Shown one piece after another: positions 7,961 through 17,422 of a DNA stretch of 64,000 bases; within the stretch, counting starts at the first letter, position 1; each line of letters begins with the position of its first letter. Source of the stretch: Hydrogenobacter thermophilus TK-6 (GTDB lineage Bacteria > Aquificota > Aquificia > Aquificales > Aquificaceae); the NCBI RefSeq assembly GCF_000010785.1, contig NC_013799.1, positions 1,364,001 through 1,428,000 on the forward strand. Direction: 5' to 3'. Both the position numbers and the translations under genes were made by a program. The notes below the pieces were generated by a model. The model was not told where the DNA came from. It did not search any database and saw nothing but the letters and a program-made list of their open reading frames with translations.

Positions 7961-9126
7961 TGCTGTTTCTTCTTTTGCTGGTGGGGATTTCCCATGGTTT
8001 GGACCTGATGGGGGCTATAGAAAGGGCTGTATCCTTTTACCCGTCTTTGAAGGCTCTTGAAGAGGAAAGAAAGGGTATAGAGGGAAAGTCTCTCCTTTAC
8101 AAAAGCTACTTAAACCCCACCCTCGGCATTGAGGTGGGGAATTTTGGGACTTCAAAGGAGGGCGTTAGGTCAAATCCTATATACAGGCTCTCTTACTCTC
8201 AACCCATACTTATTTATCCCTTGGGCAGTTTTGTAAGAGAGGCAGTCAGGTACGAATCATCTGCCTTTGAGGAGAGGATAGCTCAGGAGAGAAATAGCCT
8301 TAAAGGCGAGGTGTACTTAGCTTTTTATTCAGCTCTCTACAGAAAGGATCTTCTCAGCATAGCTCAAGAAAACTACCAGATAAGCTATGATGTATATAGT
8401 TTTGTAAAAAAACTCTTTGACCTTGGGGAGGTCACAAAGCTTGAGCTTTTCAGAGCGGAGAGGGAACTGGACCTTGCAAAGACAGAGCTTGAACTTGCCA
8501 GAAGCGATTACCAGAACGCTCTCAAAAAACTCTCCCTCTTTGTAGGTGAAGAGGTAAAAGAGGTGGAGGGAAGCTTGGAGCATCTTAGGGATATGAAGGT
8601 TATAAAGGTAGAGGACCTTCCTCAGATAAGGCAGTATAACTACCTCATAAAGAGTGTAAAGACCAGCATTGAGGTGGAGAGAACTCTGGCAAAACCCCAG
8701 ATTAGCACGGAGGTGCTTGGTGAAAAAGTATCCGAGAGCGAGTATGGTTTTAGAATTGGTTTTTCTGCTACCTTACCTGTCTTTTACAGAAGGGAAGGAG
8801 AGATACTTCAGCTGTCTTCTTACGCAAGAAGCTTAGAGAGACTGAGAGACTTAGAGAGAATGAAGGCAGAAAGTGAGTACCACCGCTTACTCAAAAGGTA
8901 CCAAGCCATAAAGGATGAAGTAAGGAAGATAAATGATGAATTACTTACCAGATCCCGTGAGGAGCTGAGCTTAGCAATAAAGAGTTATAGACTCAGAACC
9001 ATCACTGCCCTTGAGCTTTCTGACACAAAAAGAAGGTACATACAGCTCCTGAGGTACAGGTCAGACCTTCTCATGCAGGCTCACGAGGAGTATGCCAAGT
9101 ACTTATCTTTGGGAGGTGAGCTGTGA
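7957..9126 (+). CDS. TolC-family outer-membrane efflux protein
   Basis: The 389-residue protein has a signal peptide (about 1-15, GISHG) and long alpha-helical stretches with the heptad-rich outer-membrane efflux protein pattern, in two similar halves (for example ELFRAERELDLAKTELELARSDYQNALKKL and the later LSLAIKSYRLRTITALELSDTKRRYIQL). It forms the exit duct of a tripartite pump with the two genes that follow. It overlaps both neighbours by 4 bases. The length is at the short end of the CzcC/CusC group. Confidence 0.88.
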   Translation: MMLFLLLLVGISHGLDLMGAIERAVSFYPSLKALEEERKGIEGKSLLYKSYLNPTLGIEVGNFGTSKEGVRSNPIYRLSYSQPILIYPLGSFVREAVRYESSAFEERIAQERNSLKGEVYLAFYSALYRKDLLSIAQENYQISYDVYSFVKKLFDLGEVTKLELFRAERELDLAKTELELARSDYQNALKKLSLFVGEEVKEVEGSLEHLRDMKVIKVEDLPQIRQYNYLIKSVKTSIEVERTLAKPQISTEVLGEKVSESEYGFRIGFSATLPVFYRREGEILQLSSYARSLERLRDLERMKAESEYHRLLKRYQAIKDEVRKINDELLTRSREELSLAIKSYRLRTITALELSDTKRRYIQLLRYRSDLLMQAHEEYAKYLSLGGEL

Positions 9127-10148
9127 GAGTGCTTTTTATTATCATGCTTCCCGTTCTGGTGTTTTCTGAGACTTTAAAGCTTGACCAGAATGTGATACAG
9201 AAGCTCGGCATAAAACTCCACACGGTCAAGATAGAAAGGGTGAAAGATAGCTTAACGCTTCCTTCAAAGGTGAGTGAGTACTCGGGTCTTGTAGCTGAGG
9301 TGTTTCCGCCCGTAAGTGGTGTAGTAAAAAAGGTTTTTGTAAAGGAGGGGGACAAGGTAAAGAAAGGTGCACCTCTTGCTCTGGTTTACTCACCCCAGAT
9401 AGCCGACCTTCAGGCTCAGATAAGGATGGCTAAGGTAAAACTCCAAACCGCACAGGAAACCCTCAAAAGGGAGGAGATGCTCTACAGAGAGGAGGTTATT
9501 CCCTACGCAAGGTATTACGGAGCAAAGATAGATTACGAAAGAGCAAAGGGGGAGTATGAAGCCCTTTTGGCTTCTTTGAGGTCTTTTGGTGAGGTGATAA
9601 ACGATACCGTCTTGATAAGGTCTCCCATAAGCGGATATGTGATAGAGCAAAAGGTATTTACTGGAAGCGGAGTTGACATCTCAAAAGAGATGTTTAAGGT
9701 CCACTCCCACGAAAAGCTGTGGGTTTACGCTTATGCAACGCCCGAAGATGCCACCAGGGTCAAGGTGGGGATGGTGGGATATGTCCTCTGGCAGGGTCAG
9801 AGATTGGAAGGTAAAGTGGACTATGTATCCCATGAGGTAGACCCAAATACCAAGAGAGTGCCTGTTAGATTGCTGGTAAATAATGTAAGAGACCTGCTCA
9901 GACCTGGACTTATGGTGCAGACAACTATTGAGCTGGGTAGCGTATCGGGAGTATGGCTTCCTCTGCAGGCAGTCCAGAAGGTCAATGGTAGAGATGTAGT
10001 TTTTGTAAAAATTCCCGAAGGCTTTAGTGTAAAGACAGTAAGAAAGATAAGGCAGGAGGGAGAGTGGGTGCTGGTGGAAGGTTTGAAAGAAGGTCAACAG
10101 GTAGCTACCAGCGGTCTTGTATTTTTAAAGTCCCAGGTGGAAAGATGA
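9123..10148 (+). CDS. RND efflux periplasmic adaptor (membrane fusion protein)
   Basis: This 341-residue protein begins at GTG (overlapping the previous stop) with a signal segment (MRVLFIIMLPVLVFS). It shows the biotinyl-lipoyl-like half-motif (VFPPVSGVVKKVFVKEGDKVKKGAPL), an alpha-hairpin (LQAQIRMAKVKLQTAQETL), the second lipoyl half (VLIRSPISGYVIEQKV) and beta-barrel parts (VDYVSHEVDPNTKRVPVRL). This is the CusB/CzcB-like adaptor architecture. No N-terminal Met-rich copper motif is visible, so the substrate is open. It links the inner-membrane pump to the TolC-like duct. Confidence 0.9.
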   Translation: MRVLFIIMLPVLVFSETLKLDQNVIQKLGIKLHTVKIERVKDSLTLPSKVSEYSGLVAEVFPPVSGVVKKVFVKEGDKVKKGAPLALVYSPQIADLQAQIRMAKVKLQTAQETLKREEMLYREEVIPYARYYGAKIDYERAKGEYEALLASLRSFGEVINDTVLIRSPISGYVIEQKVFTGSGVDISKEMFKVHSHEKLWVYAYATPEDATRVKVGMVGYVLWQGQRLEGKVDYVSHEVDPNTKRVPVRLLVNNVRDLLRPGLMVQTTIELGSVSGVWLPLQAVQKVNGRDVVFVKIPEGFSVKTVRKIRQEGEWVLVEGLKEGQQVATSGLVFLKSQVER

Positions 10149-13100
10149 GCAAAGTGCTAAGCTACAGGCTCTTAGTCTTGCTGCTCCTCTTTCTGAGTGT
10201 TGTGATAGGGGTTTGGAGCTTTCTAAAACTGCCCATAGACACCTTTCCTGACCCTACGCCCGTACAGGTGGTTATATACACAGAAACTCCTGGGCTTTCT
10301 GCAGAAGAGACGGAGATTTTGGTGACTCGCCCCATAGAGTCTGTTCTGGCTGGTATAAAGAATGTGGATTTGGTAAGGTCAGTGAGCTTGCCCGGGCTTT
10401 CTTATGTGACTGCCTTTTTCAAAGAAGGTACGGATGTGTATTTGGCAAGGAACCTTGTAGCTCAAAAGCTTCCAGAGGCTCAGGCGCAGATACCGCAAGG
10501 CTATGTACCAAGGATGGGTCCCAACACTTCAGGTCTTGGCAATGTGCTTTTTTATGCTCTTATTGACCAGAAAGGCAACTATTCTCTTGAGGACCTCAAA
10601 ACCATAGAGATGTGGAAGGTAAAGCCGTTAATAAAGTCGGTGGATGGTGTTGAAGAGATCTCCCAATGGGGACCAGAAAGAGCTTACCTGGTAAAGATAA
10701 ATCCCGATGCTATGGTGTTTTATGGCATAACTCTGATGGATGTTATCTCTTCCCTTGAGGAATACAATCAGATAGCAGGTGGCGGTTTTATGGTCTCTCC
10801 CTACGGAGATTTGGTGGTAAGAGGTCTTGGCAGGGTAAGAAGTATAGAAGAATTTGAAAACATACCTGTGAAGAAGTCCGAAGGTGTTCCTGTAAAGCTT
10901 GGTCAGATAGCTACTGTGGTACCTTCCGAGCTTCCTAACAGGAGAGGAGCTTTTACTTTAAACGGTGAAGAAGTGCAGGGAAACATAGTTCTCAAAAGGG
11001 TCAGCACCAACACTATGGAGCTTGTGGAAGAGCTAAGAAGAAAAATTGATGACATCCAGAAAATACTTCCCGATGGTATAAAGATAGAGGTTCTCTACGA
11101 CCAGGCTTACCTGACAAAGAAAGCCCTCTCCACAGTGGAGAAGGCTCTCTTGGAGGGAATAGTTTTAGTTTCCGTAGCCATAACTCTTTATCTTTGGAAC
11201 ATAAGAACAGCTCTGCTGGTGGTCCTTTCCATTCCGCTTACCATGCTTTATACCTTCATCTTTATGAAGCAGGCGGGTATGTCGGGTAATCTCATGTCTT
11301 TGGGGGGTCTTGCTATTGGGGTTGGGCTTTTTGCGGATGCGACTGTGGTGGTGGTGGAAAACATATACAGGCACATGTCCGAAAGCAGGGAAAAACACAA
11401 ATTTTCTCTTGTAGTGGACTCCGTGAGGGAGGTGATGCGCCCTGTGATATTTGCCGTAGGTATAATAGCGGTGGTGTTTCTGCCCATATTCACTCTGGAG
11501 TCGGTGGAAGGCAAGTACTACAAACCTTTAGCCATAACCATCATCTTTGCCCTTTTTTCCTCATTGCTGGTTGCTTTCCTTTTTATGCCCGTTTTGTCGT
11601 ATTATCTGCTCAAAGGTGGAAAGGAGGAAACTTATCTATTTGGCAAGATAAGGGAAGGATATATAAAGCTTTTGGAGAAAGCCTTTAAAGTAAGATGGGT
11701 ACTTATGGGTATCACTTTGGCTTCCTTTATCTTTTCCGTGTTTTTGCTATCAAGGGTAGGCACAGAGTTTGCCCCTCAGCTGGAGGAGGGTGCACTTCTG
11801 ATAAAGTCCTTTCTAAATCCCAATGTCTCGCTTGACGAAGCCAAAAGAGTTGCACGGCTGGTGGAAAGTACCGCTTTAGAGTATCCTGAAGTCGTCAGAA
11901 CCTTTTCCAACATAGGAAGAGCTGAGGTGGGAGAGCCAGAAGATGTAAACTACATAGAGACCTTTATTATGCTCAAACCCATGTCCGAGTGGAGAAGCTT
12001 TAAAAGTAGAGAGGAATTTGTAAACCTTCTTAGGGAAAAACTTAGGGATATTCCTGGTGTAGAGCTGAGCTTTACTCAACCTATACAGATGAGGATAGAC
12101 GAGCTACTCTCAGGTGTCAAGTCAACGGTAGCTATAAAGGTTTTTGGAGATGACCTCCAAAAGATAAACCAGATAGCTTACAAAATAGAGAATATAGTCA
12201 AAAACACCAGAGGAGCCGTTGATGTAGAGACGGAGGCACAATCTGGCAAATTACAACTGCGCATAATTCCCAAGATGGAGGAGCTAAAAAGGTATAACCT
12301 GACAACGGCTGACCTTATGCAGCTGGTCTCTTACGCCTTGGGAGGAAGGGAGGTTGGGTACTTTCAGCAAGAGACCATACTCTTTCCTGTGGTAATAGGT
12401 TTGAGTAAGAAGGACCTGGAGACTCTCAAAAATTTACCGTTGCTTTTAAAAGATGGTAGCATAGTAAATCTCTCTCAGGTAGCCCATTTGCAGATAGCCG
12501 AAGGTTTTCAGAAGATAAGAAGGGAAAACGGCATAAGGTTTGCTTTAGTCCAGTCAAACCTTTCGGGAAGAGACCTGGGCGGATTTGTAAAAGAGCTTAA
12601 GGAGAAAATATCCAAGGAGATAAAGCTTCCGCCAGGATACTTCATAGCTTTCGGTGGGCAGTTTGAAAATCAGGAAAGAGCTATGAAGAGACTCTCTATA
12701 GCGGTTCCCTTAGCTGTACTTCTCATCTTTGTGCTTCTGTATCTGAATTATAACTCTCTGAGGGATGCTCTCATTGTTATACTCAATGTGCCCTTCGCCA
12801 CCATAGGAGGTGTGTTTGCCCTCTACATTTCTGGTTATAACCTGTCTGTTCCTTCTGCCATAGGGTTTATAGCGGTTTTTGGCATAGCTACACTCAACGG
12901 CGTAGTCCTCATATCTTATATAAGGTCTCTTCTGGAAAATGGATATAACCTTAGGGAAGCTGTCCTTACAGGTGCAGGTAGAAGGCTAAGACCCATACTT
13001 ATAACAGCCACAGCCGCATCTTTGGGACTTCTTCCCATACTCTTTACCTCCGACATAGGCTCCGAGATCCAAAAACCTCTGGCTGTTGTGGTGATAGGTG

Positions 13101-13183
13101 GTATCTTTACATCCACCTTGCTTACCCTCGTAATACTTCCCCTCGTTTACGAGAAATTTGGTAAAATTTTACCTGATAAATGA
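10145..13183 (+). CDS. RND-family efflux pump, heavy-metal (CzcA/CusA)-like
   Basis: The 1012-residue inner-membrane pump has the RND layout: TM1 at about 8-28, a large periplasmic loop, TM2-6, TM7, a second loop, and TM8-12. The start PIDTFPDPTPVQVVIYTETPG resembles the heavy-metal CzcA/CusA branch. The TM4 motif reads GLFADATVVVVEN, with one Asp rather than the DD of drug pumps. I chose ATG 10145 because it begins right before the first helix and overlaps the previous stop as ATGA; an upstream in-frame start would add 27 unlikely residues. Proton-driven metal or organic export is expected; the substrate is not determined. Confidence 0.92.
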   Translation: MSKVLSYRLLVLLLLFLSVVIGVWSFLKLPIDTFPDPTPVQVVIYTETPGLSAEETEILVTRPIESVLAGIKNVDLVRSVSLPGLSYVTAFFKEGTDVYLARNLVAQKLPEAQAQIPQGYVPRMGPNTSGLGNVLFYALIDQKGNYSLEDLKTIEMWKVKPLIKSVDGVEEISQWGPERAYLVKINPDAMVFYGITLMDVISSLEEYNQIAGGGFMVSPYGDLVVRGLGRVRSIEEFENIPVKKSEGVPVKLGQIATVVPSELPNRRGAFTLNGEEVQGNIVLKRVSTNTMELVEELRRKIDDIQKILPDGIKIEVLYDQAYLTKKALSTVEKALLEGIVLVSVAITLYLWNIRTALLVVLSIPLTMLYTFIFMKQAGMSGNLMSLGGLAIGVGLFADATVVVVENIYRHMSESREKHKFSLVVDSVREVMRPVIFAVGIIAVVFLPIFTLESVEGKYYKPLAITIIFALFSSLLVAFLFMPVLSYYLLKGGKEETYLFGKIREGYIKLLEKAFKVRWVLMGITLASFIFSVFLLSRVGTEFAPQLEEGALLIKSFLNPNVSLDEAKRVARLVESTALEYPEVVRTFSNIGRAEVGEPEDVNYIETFIMLKPMSEWRSFKSREEFVNLLREKLRDIPGVELSFTQPIQMRIDELLSGVKSTVAIKVFGDDLQKINQIAYKIENIVKNTRGAVDVETEAQSGKLQLRIIPKMEELKRYNLTTADLMQLVSYALGGREVGYFQQETILFPVVIGLSKKDLETLKNLPLLLKDGSIVNLSQVAHLQIAEGFQKIRRENGIRFALVQSNLSGRDLGGFVKELKEKISKEIKLPPGYFIAFGGQFENQERAMKRLSIAVPLAVLLIFVLLYLNYNSLRDALIVILNVPFATIGGVFALYISGYNLSVPSAIGFIAVFGIATLNGVVLISYIRSLLENGYNLREAVLTGAGRRLRPILITATAASLGLLPILFTSDIGSEIQKPLAVVVIGGIFTSTLLTLVILPLVYEKFGKILPDK

Positions 13184-14961
13184 GGATTATCATATCCTTT
13201 GAAGTGGCTCCTTTTTTAAGGTGGTTCAAAGATTACGACCGCGATAAGTTTTTAAGAGATGCGATAGCAGGGCTTACCATTGCTGCTGTGCTGGTTCCTC
13301 AATCTATGGCTTATGCTCTCCTTGCAGGCATGCCACCCATATACGGGCTTTATGCCTCCTTTTTACCTACCATTCTGGCTGCCATGTTTGGAAGCTCAAG
13401 ATTTCTTGCAACAGGACCGGTTGCCATGACTGCTCTACTTTCTGCATCAGTACTTTACGGTTTTGCGGAACCCGGTTCTGAAAAGTGGATAAATCTTATG
13501 GGTGTTTTAGCCCTTATGGTGGGCTTTATAAGGCTTACTATAGGTCTTTTAAAGCTTGGTTTTGTGGTGGAACTCATATCCACCAGTGTAATAACTGGAT
13601 TTGTAAGTGCGGGTGCTCTCGTAATAGCTCTTAGTCAAACGGGACATCTGCTGGGCTTTAAGATAACGCAAAGCACCCTTATATATCAGGTAGTGGTAGA
13701 CATCTTCTCAAAGATAGAGAAAGTTAACCCCTATACGGTAGGGATAGGGATCTTAGCCTATGCCATCATATGGCTATCCAAAAAGATCCATCCTCTGGTG
13801 CCGGGAGCGCTCCTCAGTGTGATAATTACCTCTCTTCTCAATTACTTTTATGACCTTGAAAGATTTGGAGTAGCCATAGTAGGACAGGTACCGCAGGGCA
13901 TTCCTGTGCCTTCTTTACCCAGTGTAGATTATTCAACCATAGCCTCCCTTTGGGGTGGAGCTATGGTGGTGGCAGCTTTTGGGCTTATAGAAGCTGTCGC
14001 TATAGCTAAGCGCCTTGCAGTTCAATCGGGAGACAAGTGGGATGCCAACCAAGAACTTATAGGTCAAGGCATAGCCAATATAGTGGCGGGTATATTCAAG
14101 GGTTTTCCTGTGGGTGGTTCCTTCTCAAGGTCAGCCCTTAACTTCCAACTCAATGCGAAAACGCCCCTTGCAAGTTTTATAACTGGTAGCGTTGTAGGCA
14201 TTACTCTGATCATACTTGCCCCTGCCTTTTACTATCTTCCTAAGGCAACATTATCTTCTATAGTTCTTTCAGCTGTAATAAGTCTTATAAAACCTTACGA
14301 GATAGTAAAGCTCTACAAAGTAAACAAGGTGGACGGACTTGTAGCAGGTACCACCTTTGTAAGTGTGTTTTTTATGGAGCTTTGGGTTGCTCTAACGCTT
14401 GGGACTCTTATAGCTCTTGGGTCTTTTGTGTACAAGACCATGTACCCAAGGCTCGTAGTACTTACCAGAAATCCCCAATCTAACACTTTTGTAAATGCAG
14501 AGAGGGAAAGGCTTCCTGAATGTCCTCAGATACTTTACATAAGACCCAACATGCCCATTTACTTTGCTAATGCTGAGTATGTGTACGAGTATGTGCTTGA
14601 AAAGGTGAGGGAAAGGAAAGAGAGGGGTGGTTTGAAGTTCCTTCTCTTTGATATGGAGGCAGTTCAATACATGGACGCCACAGGTGCGTATACTCTTATA
14701 AGACTTTTTGACGAACTAAGGAGACAAAAAGTTGAGCCTGCAATGGCAAATATAGCTTGCGATGTGTATCCTATACTTGAGAGGATAGGATTTGAAAGAC
14801 ACATAGATACGGACCTTATCTTTGACTCAAAGGGTCACTCTATAGTGGAGCTTTTCAAAAGGCTTGACCACGAATACTGTGCAAAGAAGTGTCCTTATGC
14901 AGTCTTCAGAGAGTGCTACAGTGTAAAACCCACCGAATTTAAGCCCGTAGTTGCTCTTTAG
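13180..14961 (+). CDS. SulP-family anion transporter with STAS domain and Cys-rich tail
   Basis: This 593-residue SLC26/SulP transporter has about 10-12 membrane helices (residues about 25-420, with the family signature GLTIAAVLVPQSMAYALLAGMPPIYGLY) and a C-terminal STAS domain (about 445-560, DMEAVQYMDATGAYTL). The family moves sulfate, bicarbonate or other anions. The last 30 residues contain CAKKCPYAVFREC, a CX3CX7C arrangement not part of the usual STAS fold. The gene overlaps the RND stop by 4 bases and ends 23 bases inside the convergent nadD. In a sulfur oxidiser, sulfate export or import or bicarbonate uptake are both possible. Confidence 0.9.
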   Translation: MRIIISFEVAPFLRWFKDYDRDKFLRDAIAGLTIAAVLVPQSMAYALLAGMPPIYGLYASFLPTILAAMFGSSRFLATGPVAMTALLSASVLYGFAEPGSEKWINLMGVLALMVGFIRLTIGLLKLGFVVELISTSVITGFVSAGALVIALSQTGHLLGFKITQSTLIYQVVVDIFSKIEKVNPYTVGIGILAYAIIWLSKKIHPLVPGALLSVIITSLLNYFYDLERFGVAIVGQVPQGIPVPSLPSVDYSTIASLWGGAMVVAAFGLIEAVAIAKRLAVQSGDKWDANQELIGQGIANIVAGIFKGFPVGGSFSRSALNFQLNAKTPLASFITGSVVGITLIILAPAFYYLPKATLSSIVLSAVISLIKPYEIVKLYKVNKVDGLVAGTTFVSVFFMELWVALTLGTLIALGSFVYKTMYPRLVVLTRNPQSNTFVNAERERLPECPQILYIRPNMPIYFANAEYVYEYVLEKVRERKERGGLKFLLFDMEAVQYMDATGAYTLIRLFDELRRQKVEPAMANIACDVYPILERIGFERHIDTDLIFDSKGHSIVELFKRLDHEYCAKKCPYAVFRECYSVKPTEFKPVVAL

Positions 14962-15553
14962 TGTAAAGCCCTTTTTCAAGTATGTAGCTCTCTACACTTT
15001 CTGGAACAAGCCACTTTATGCTTTTACCTACCTTTACCCTGTTTCTTATCTCCGTTGAGGATACATCTATGTTTCTAGTTTTTAAGATGTAAAAGTCCCT
15101 TTCCTCTTTAAGCTCTGGGAAGTTTGCCCTTAGGTAGTTTCTGACATCTTCTGCCCTTTTGTTTCTGTCCGCTATTATAAACACAGCCAGCCTAATGAGC
15201 TTTTGCGGCTGTTTCCACATGTGAAGAGATAGTATGCTATCAGCGCCCACCAGAAAGGTAGGTCTTTCTCCAAAATTAATAAAGAGTTCTTGCGCAGTAT
15301 CAACAGTATAGGATATTCCACCCCTTTTTATTTCCATATGGCTTACCTCAAAGCCTTTCACCCCTTCTGTAGCTATAGAGAGCATTTCAAACCTCTCTTG
15401 AGGTGTTGCCTGATGGGGTTCCTTAAGAGGTGCTTGAAAGGCAGGTACAAAAATGATCTTGTCTGGTTTTAGCTCTTCTAACACATCCCTTGCCACCACA
15501 AGATGCCCTATGTGTACGGGATCAAAGCTACCACCAAAGAATATTTTACGCAT
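14939..15553 (-). CDS. nadD: Nicotinate-nucleotide adenylyltransferase
   Basis: The protein from MRKIFFGGSFDPVHIGHL (204 residues) carries the nucleotidyltransferase signature GSFDPVHxGH and the C-terminal VSSTEIRNR variant of the ISSTxIR motif. It joins nicotinate mononucleotide to AMP in NAD synthesis. An in-frame ATG 33 bases upstream would add 11 residues before the conserved first beta strand, so I prefer 15553. The 3' end overlaps the SulP gene by 23 bases on the opposite strand, and the 5' end overlaps the FAD oxidoreductase stop by 8 bases. Confidence 0.93.
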   Translation of the reverse strand: MRKIFFGGSFDPVHIGHLVVARDVLEELKPDKIIFVPAFQAPLKEPHQATPQERFEMLSIATEGVKGFEVSHMEIKRGGISYTVDTAQELFINFGERPTFLVGADSILSLHMWKQPQKLIRLAVFIIADRNKRAEDVRNYLRANFPELKEERDFYILKTRNIDVSSTEIRNRVKVGKSIKWLVPESVESYILEKGLYTKEQLRA

Positions 15554-16937
15554 GGAATATGGGAATTTCGTATTTTGGGTTGGCAAGAGCTCTTAGCATA
15601 CCCATCTTCATAGCCTTAATGACCTCCCTTGAGAGCTTTCTCTCTTTGAACCTCATAAAGTGATGGAAAAGGACGCCCGAAGCTTCAAGCCCCAAACCCC
15701 TGTCTTTGATTACCCTTTTCAAAAACTCCAGAGCTTCCTCCTTTTTTAAAAACACATTTTTTGTGTTTGGTTCAAACTTTTTGGGAATGCCTACAAATTG
15801 GTATCCACAAACCACATCCTCTTTGAGAAAGACCTTTATGAGGTAATTTTCGTACTCCGCTGTGAAGGCATCTTCTGCATCTTCAAAGGTTCCTCCGCTA
15901 CCTGCAGTTACCCATCTGGTCTTTACAGCATTGTAATCCACCAAACCCGGGTTTTCTACTCTTAGTCCCGCCATGTTATAACCTGCTATAGCCCCCCCCT
16001 GCTGAGCTGCAGGGAAGAGAGCTATCCACCTGCAGTTGCCCCACGCATCTCTTCCCGAACATATGTCTCCCGCTGCATACACATCTGGGTCAGAAGTTTG
16101 CTGATACTCGTTTACCAGCACGCCACCAATCAACCTTCCCCTGCTTTCGTCTATGTGAAGCTTTATGTCTGTGTCCTGCACCAAATGCGTCCTTGGTCTT
16201 ACGCCAGTTGAGAGTATCACCATATCTACCTGTATAAACTTACTTTTGTCCGAATCTATATGCTTTACTTCCACAGCTTCCACCCAGTTGTCCTCTCCGT
16301 GAATGGCTATAACTTGGTGATTCAGGTAAAACTTAACTCCCTCCTCCTCAAGAACCCTCATGTATCTATCTGCCATAAACTTATCCAACATGCGAGGAAG
16401 AACCCTATCAAAGAACTCTATCACATGCACCTCCATACCCATGTGCCTAAGAGTTTCTGCATCTTCCACGCCTATAGGTCCGGCACCCACAATGGCAACC
16501 CTCTTTACCCTTCCCGATACAACCCAATCTCTTATCCTCTTGGCATCGTCCAAATTTTTTGCTGTGGTAACGCCCTCTAAGGTAGCTCCAGGTATGGGTG
16601 GCACAAAACTGTAAGCTCCGGCAGCCAAAAGACATTTATCATAGCGCACCTCTTCACCACCCTTTACTATCACCACCTTTCTCTTGTTATCAATACCAAC
16701 CACCTCTTTCTTAGGTCTAAAGTCCACATTATACCTTTCGTAAAAGGCATATCCTCCCTTGTAAAAAAGCGCCTCTGGAGATATGTCCCCCCTTATGACA
16801 TTCTCCATACAGTTAGGTGCATAAGTTGGGTACTCCTCATCAGAAAGCATAATAATTTCCGAATCCTTGTCAATGCTTCTAAAGGCTTCCACAGCGCTTG
16901 CGGCCGCAGGTCCATTTCCTACTATAACCACTCTCAT
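15546..16937 (-). CDS. FAD-dependent pyridine nucleotide-disulfide oxidoreductase
   Basis: The 463-residue protein starts MRVVIVGNGPAAASAVEAF, the FAD-binding GxGPA variant, and has a second nucleotide fold (VAIVGAGPIGVEDAETL, NADH site) plus the DVYAAGDIC FAD pocket motif. No CxxxxC redox disulfide is seen near the FAD site; a single Cys in PTYAPNCMENV sits where NADH oxidase or CoA-disulfide reductase-type enzymes keep their active cysteine. It is close to the nitrite reductase NirB/NADH oxidase-like group. Start at 16937 gives the FAD motif at residue 3 and a TATAAT-like box 9 bases upstream, so it may be leaderless. Partner and substrate are unknown. Confidence 0.85.
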   Translation of the reverse strand: MRVVIVGNGPAAASAVEAFRSIDKDSEIIMLSDEEYPTYAPNCMENVIRGDISPEALFYKGGYAFYERYNVDFRPKKEVVGIDNKRKVVIVKGGEEVRYDKCLLAAGAYSFVPPIPGATLEGVTTAKNLDDAKRIRDWVVSGRVKRVAIVGAGPIGVEDAETLRHMGMEVHVIEFFDRVLPRMLDKFMADRYMRVLEEEGVKFYLNHQVIAIHGEDNWVEAVEVKHIDSDKSKFIQVDMVILSTGVRPRTHLVQDTDIKLHIDESRGRLIGGVLVNEYQQTSDPDVYAAGDICSGRDAWGNCRWIALFPAAQQGGAIAGYNMAGLRVENPGLVDYNAVKTRWVTAGSGGTFEDAEDAFTAEYENYLIKVFLKEDVVCGYQFVGIPKKFEPNTKNVFLKKEEALEFLKRVIKDRGLGLEASGVLFHHFMRFKERKLSREVIKAMKMGMLRALANPKYEIPIFHA

Positions 16938-16971
16938 GGAATGTTTATTATATAATACGCCGTGTGAGAAA

Positions 16972-17340
16972 CTAAGCATGATAAAGCACCTCCTCATAGC
17001 TCCCTCTGAAAAAGCTATAGCCAATAACATAACCATAAAGCAAAGCAGGTAGTGTTATGCCCTTCCTCCAGCCACTCACGCTTATGAGCCTTAAGGCTTT
17101 CACCTCATGATAACTCCCAGGATGAAACCAAAGGTCATAAACTCTGCCCTCTGTATCGCACACCACCATAACCAGCACTCCATAGTAAAGCTCCTCAGAC
17201 TCTACCTTCTTATCTTCTTGTCAAGTAGCAACTTTACCAGAAGCAAGAGTGATGAGTTTAGGTTTTCTGCCTGCTGTGGATTAAGGGCTTTTTACTCAGA
17301 AACTACAGGCTCTTTGAATTTCTCACCCAACGTATGTTTA
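16972..17340 (-). pseudogene. Decayed DDE-type transposase
   Basis: On the minus strand, the frame from about 17220 to 16972 gives SEELYYGVLVMVVCDTEG then RVYDLWFHPGSYHEVKALRLI, a typical core of DDE transposases (substrate strand followed by PGSYHE and AL). A stop sits at 17221-17223 before it, and the preceding frame (ALNPQQAEN) with another stop looks like its N-terminal part. There is no long ORF and no clear terminal inverted repeats. I read it as the remnant of an insertion sequence between the oxidoreductase and the sox cluster. Family is not assigned. Confidence 0.5.
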
Positions 17341-17355
17341 TATTCTTAAATAGAT

Positions 17356-17419
17356 ATACCTTATGGTATCATAAGCAAAATTTATAGCCAAGTTTAGTAT
17401 CTTGAATTAACATAATTCA
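17356..17419 (+). promoter_or_regulatory. Two palindromes upstream of the sox cluster
   Basis: ATACC-TTAT-GGTAT lies at 17356-17369 and TGAATTA-ACA-TAATTCA at 17403-17419, the second ending four bases before the ATG at 17423. Both are perfect. Such sites near a start codon often bind dimeric repressors (for example ArsR-type SoxR), but no regulator gene is adjacent. The second is AT-rich and could be chance. Confidence 0.4.
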
Positions 17420-17422
17420 GGC

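Noticed and set aside
10064-10144. An earlier start for the RND pump gene
   Set aside because: The 27 added residues are the out-of-frame end of the adaptor gene; the first helix begins right after ATG 10145 with an ATGA overlap.
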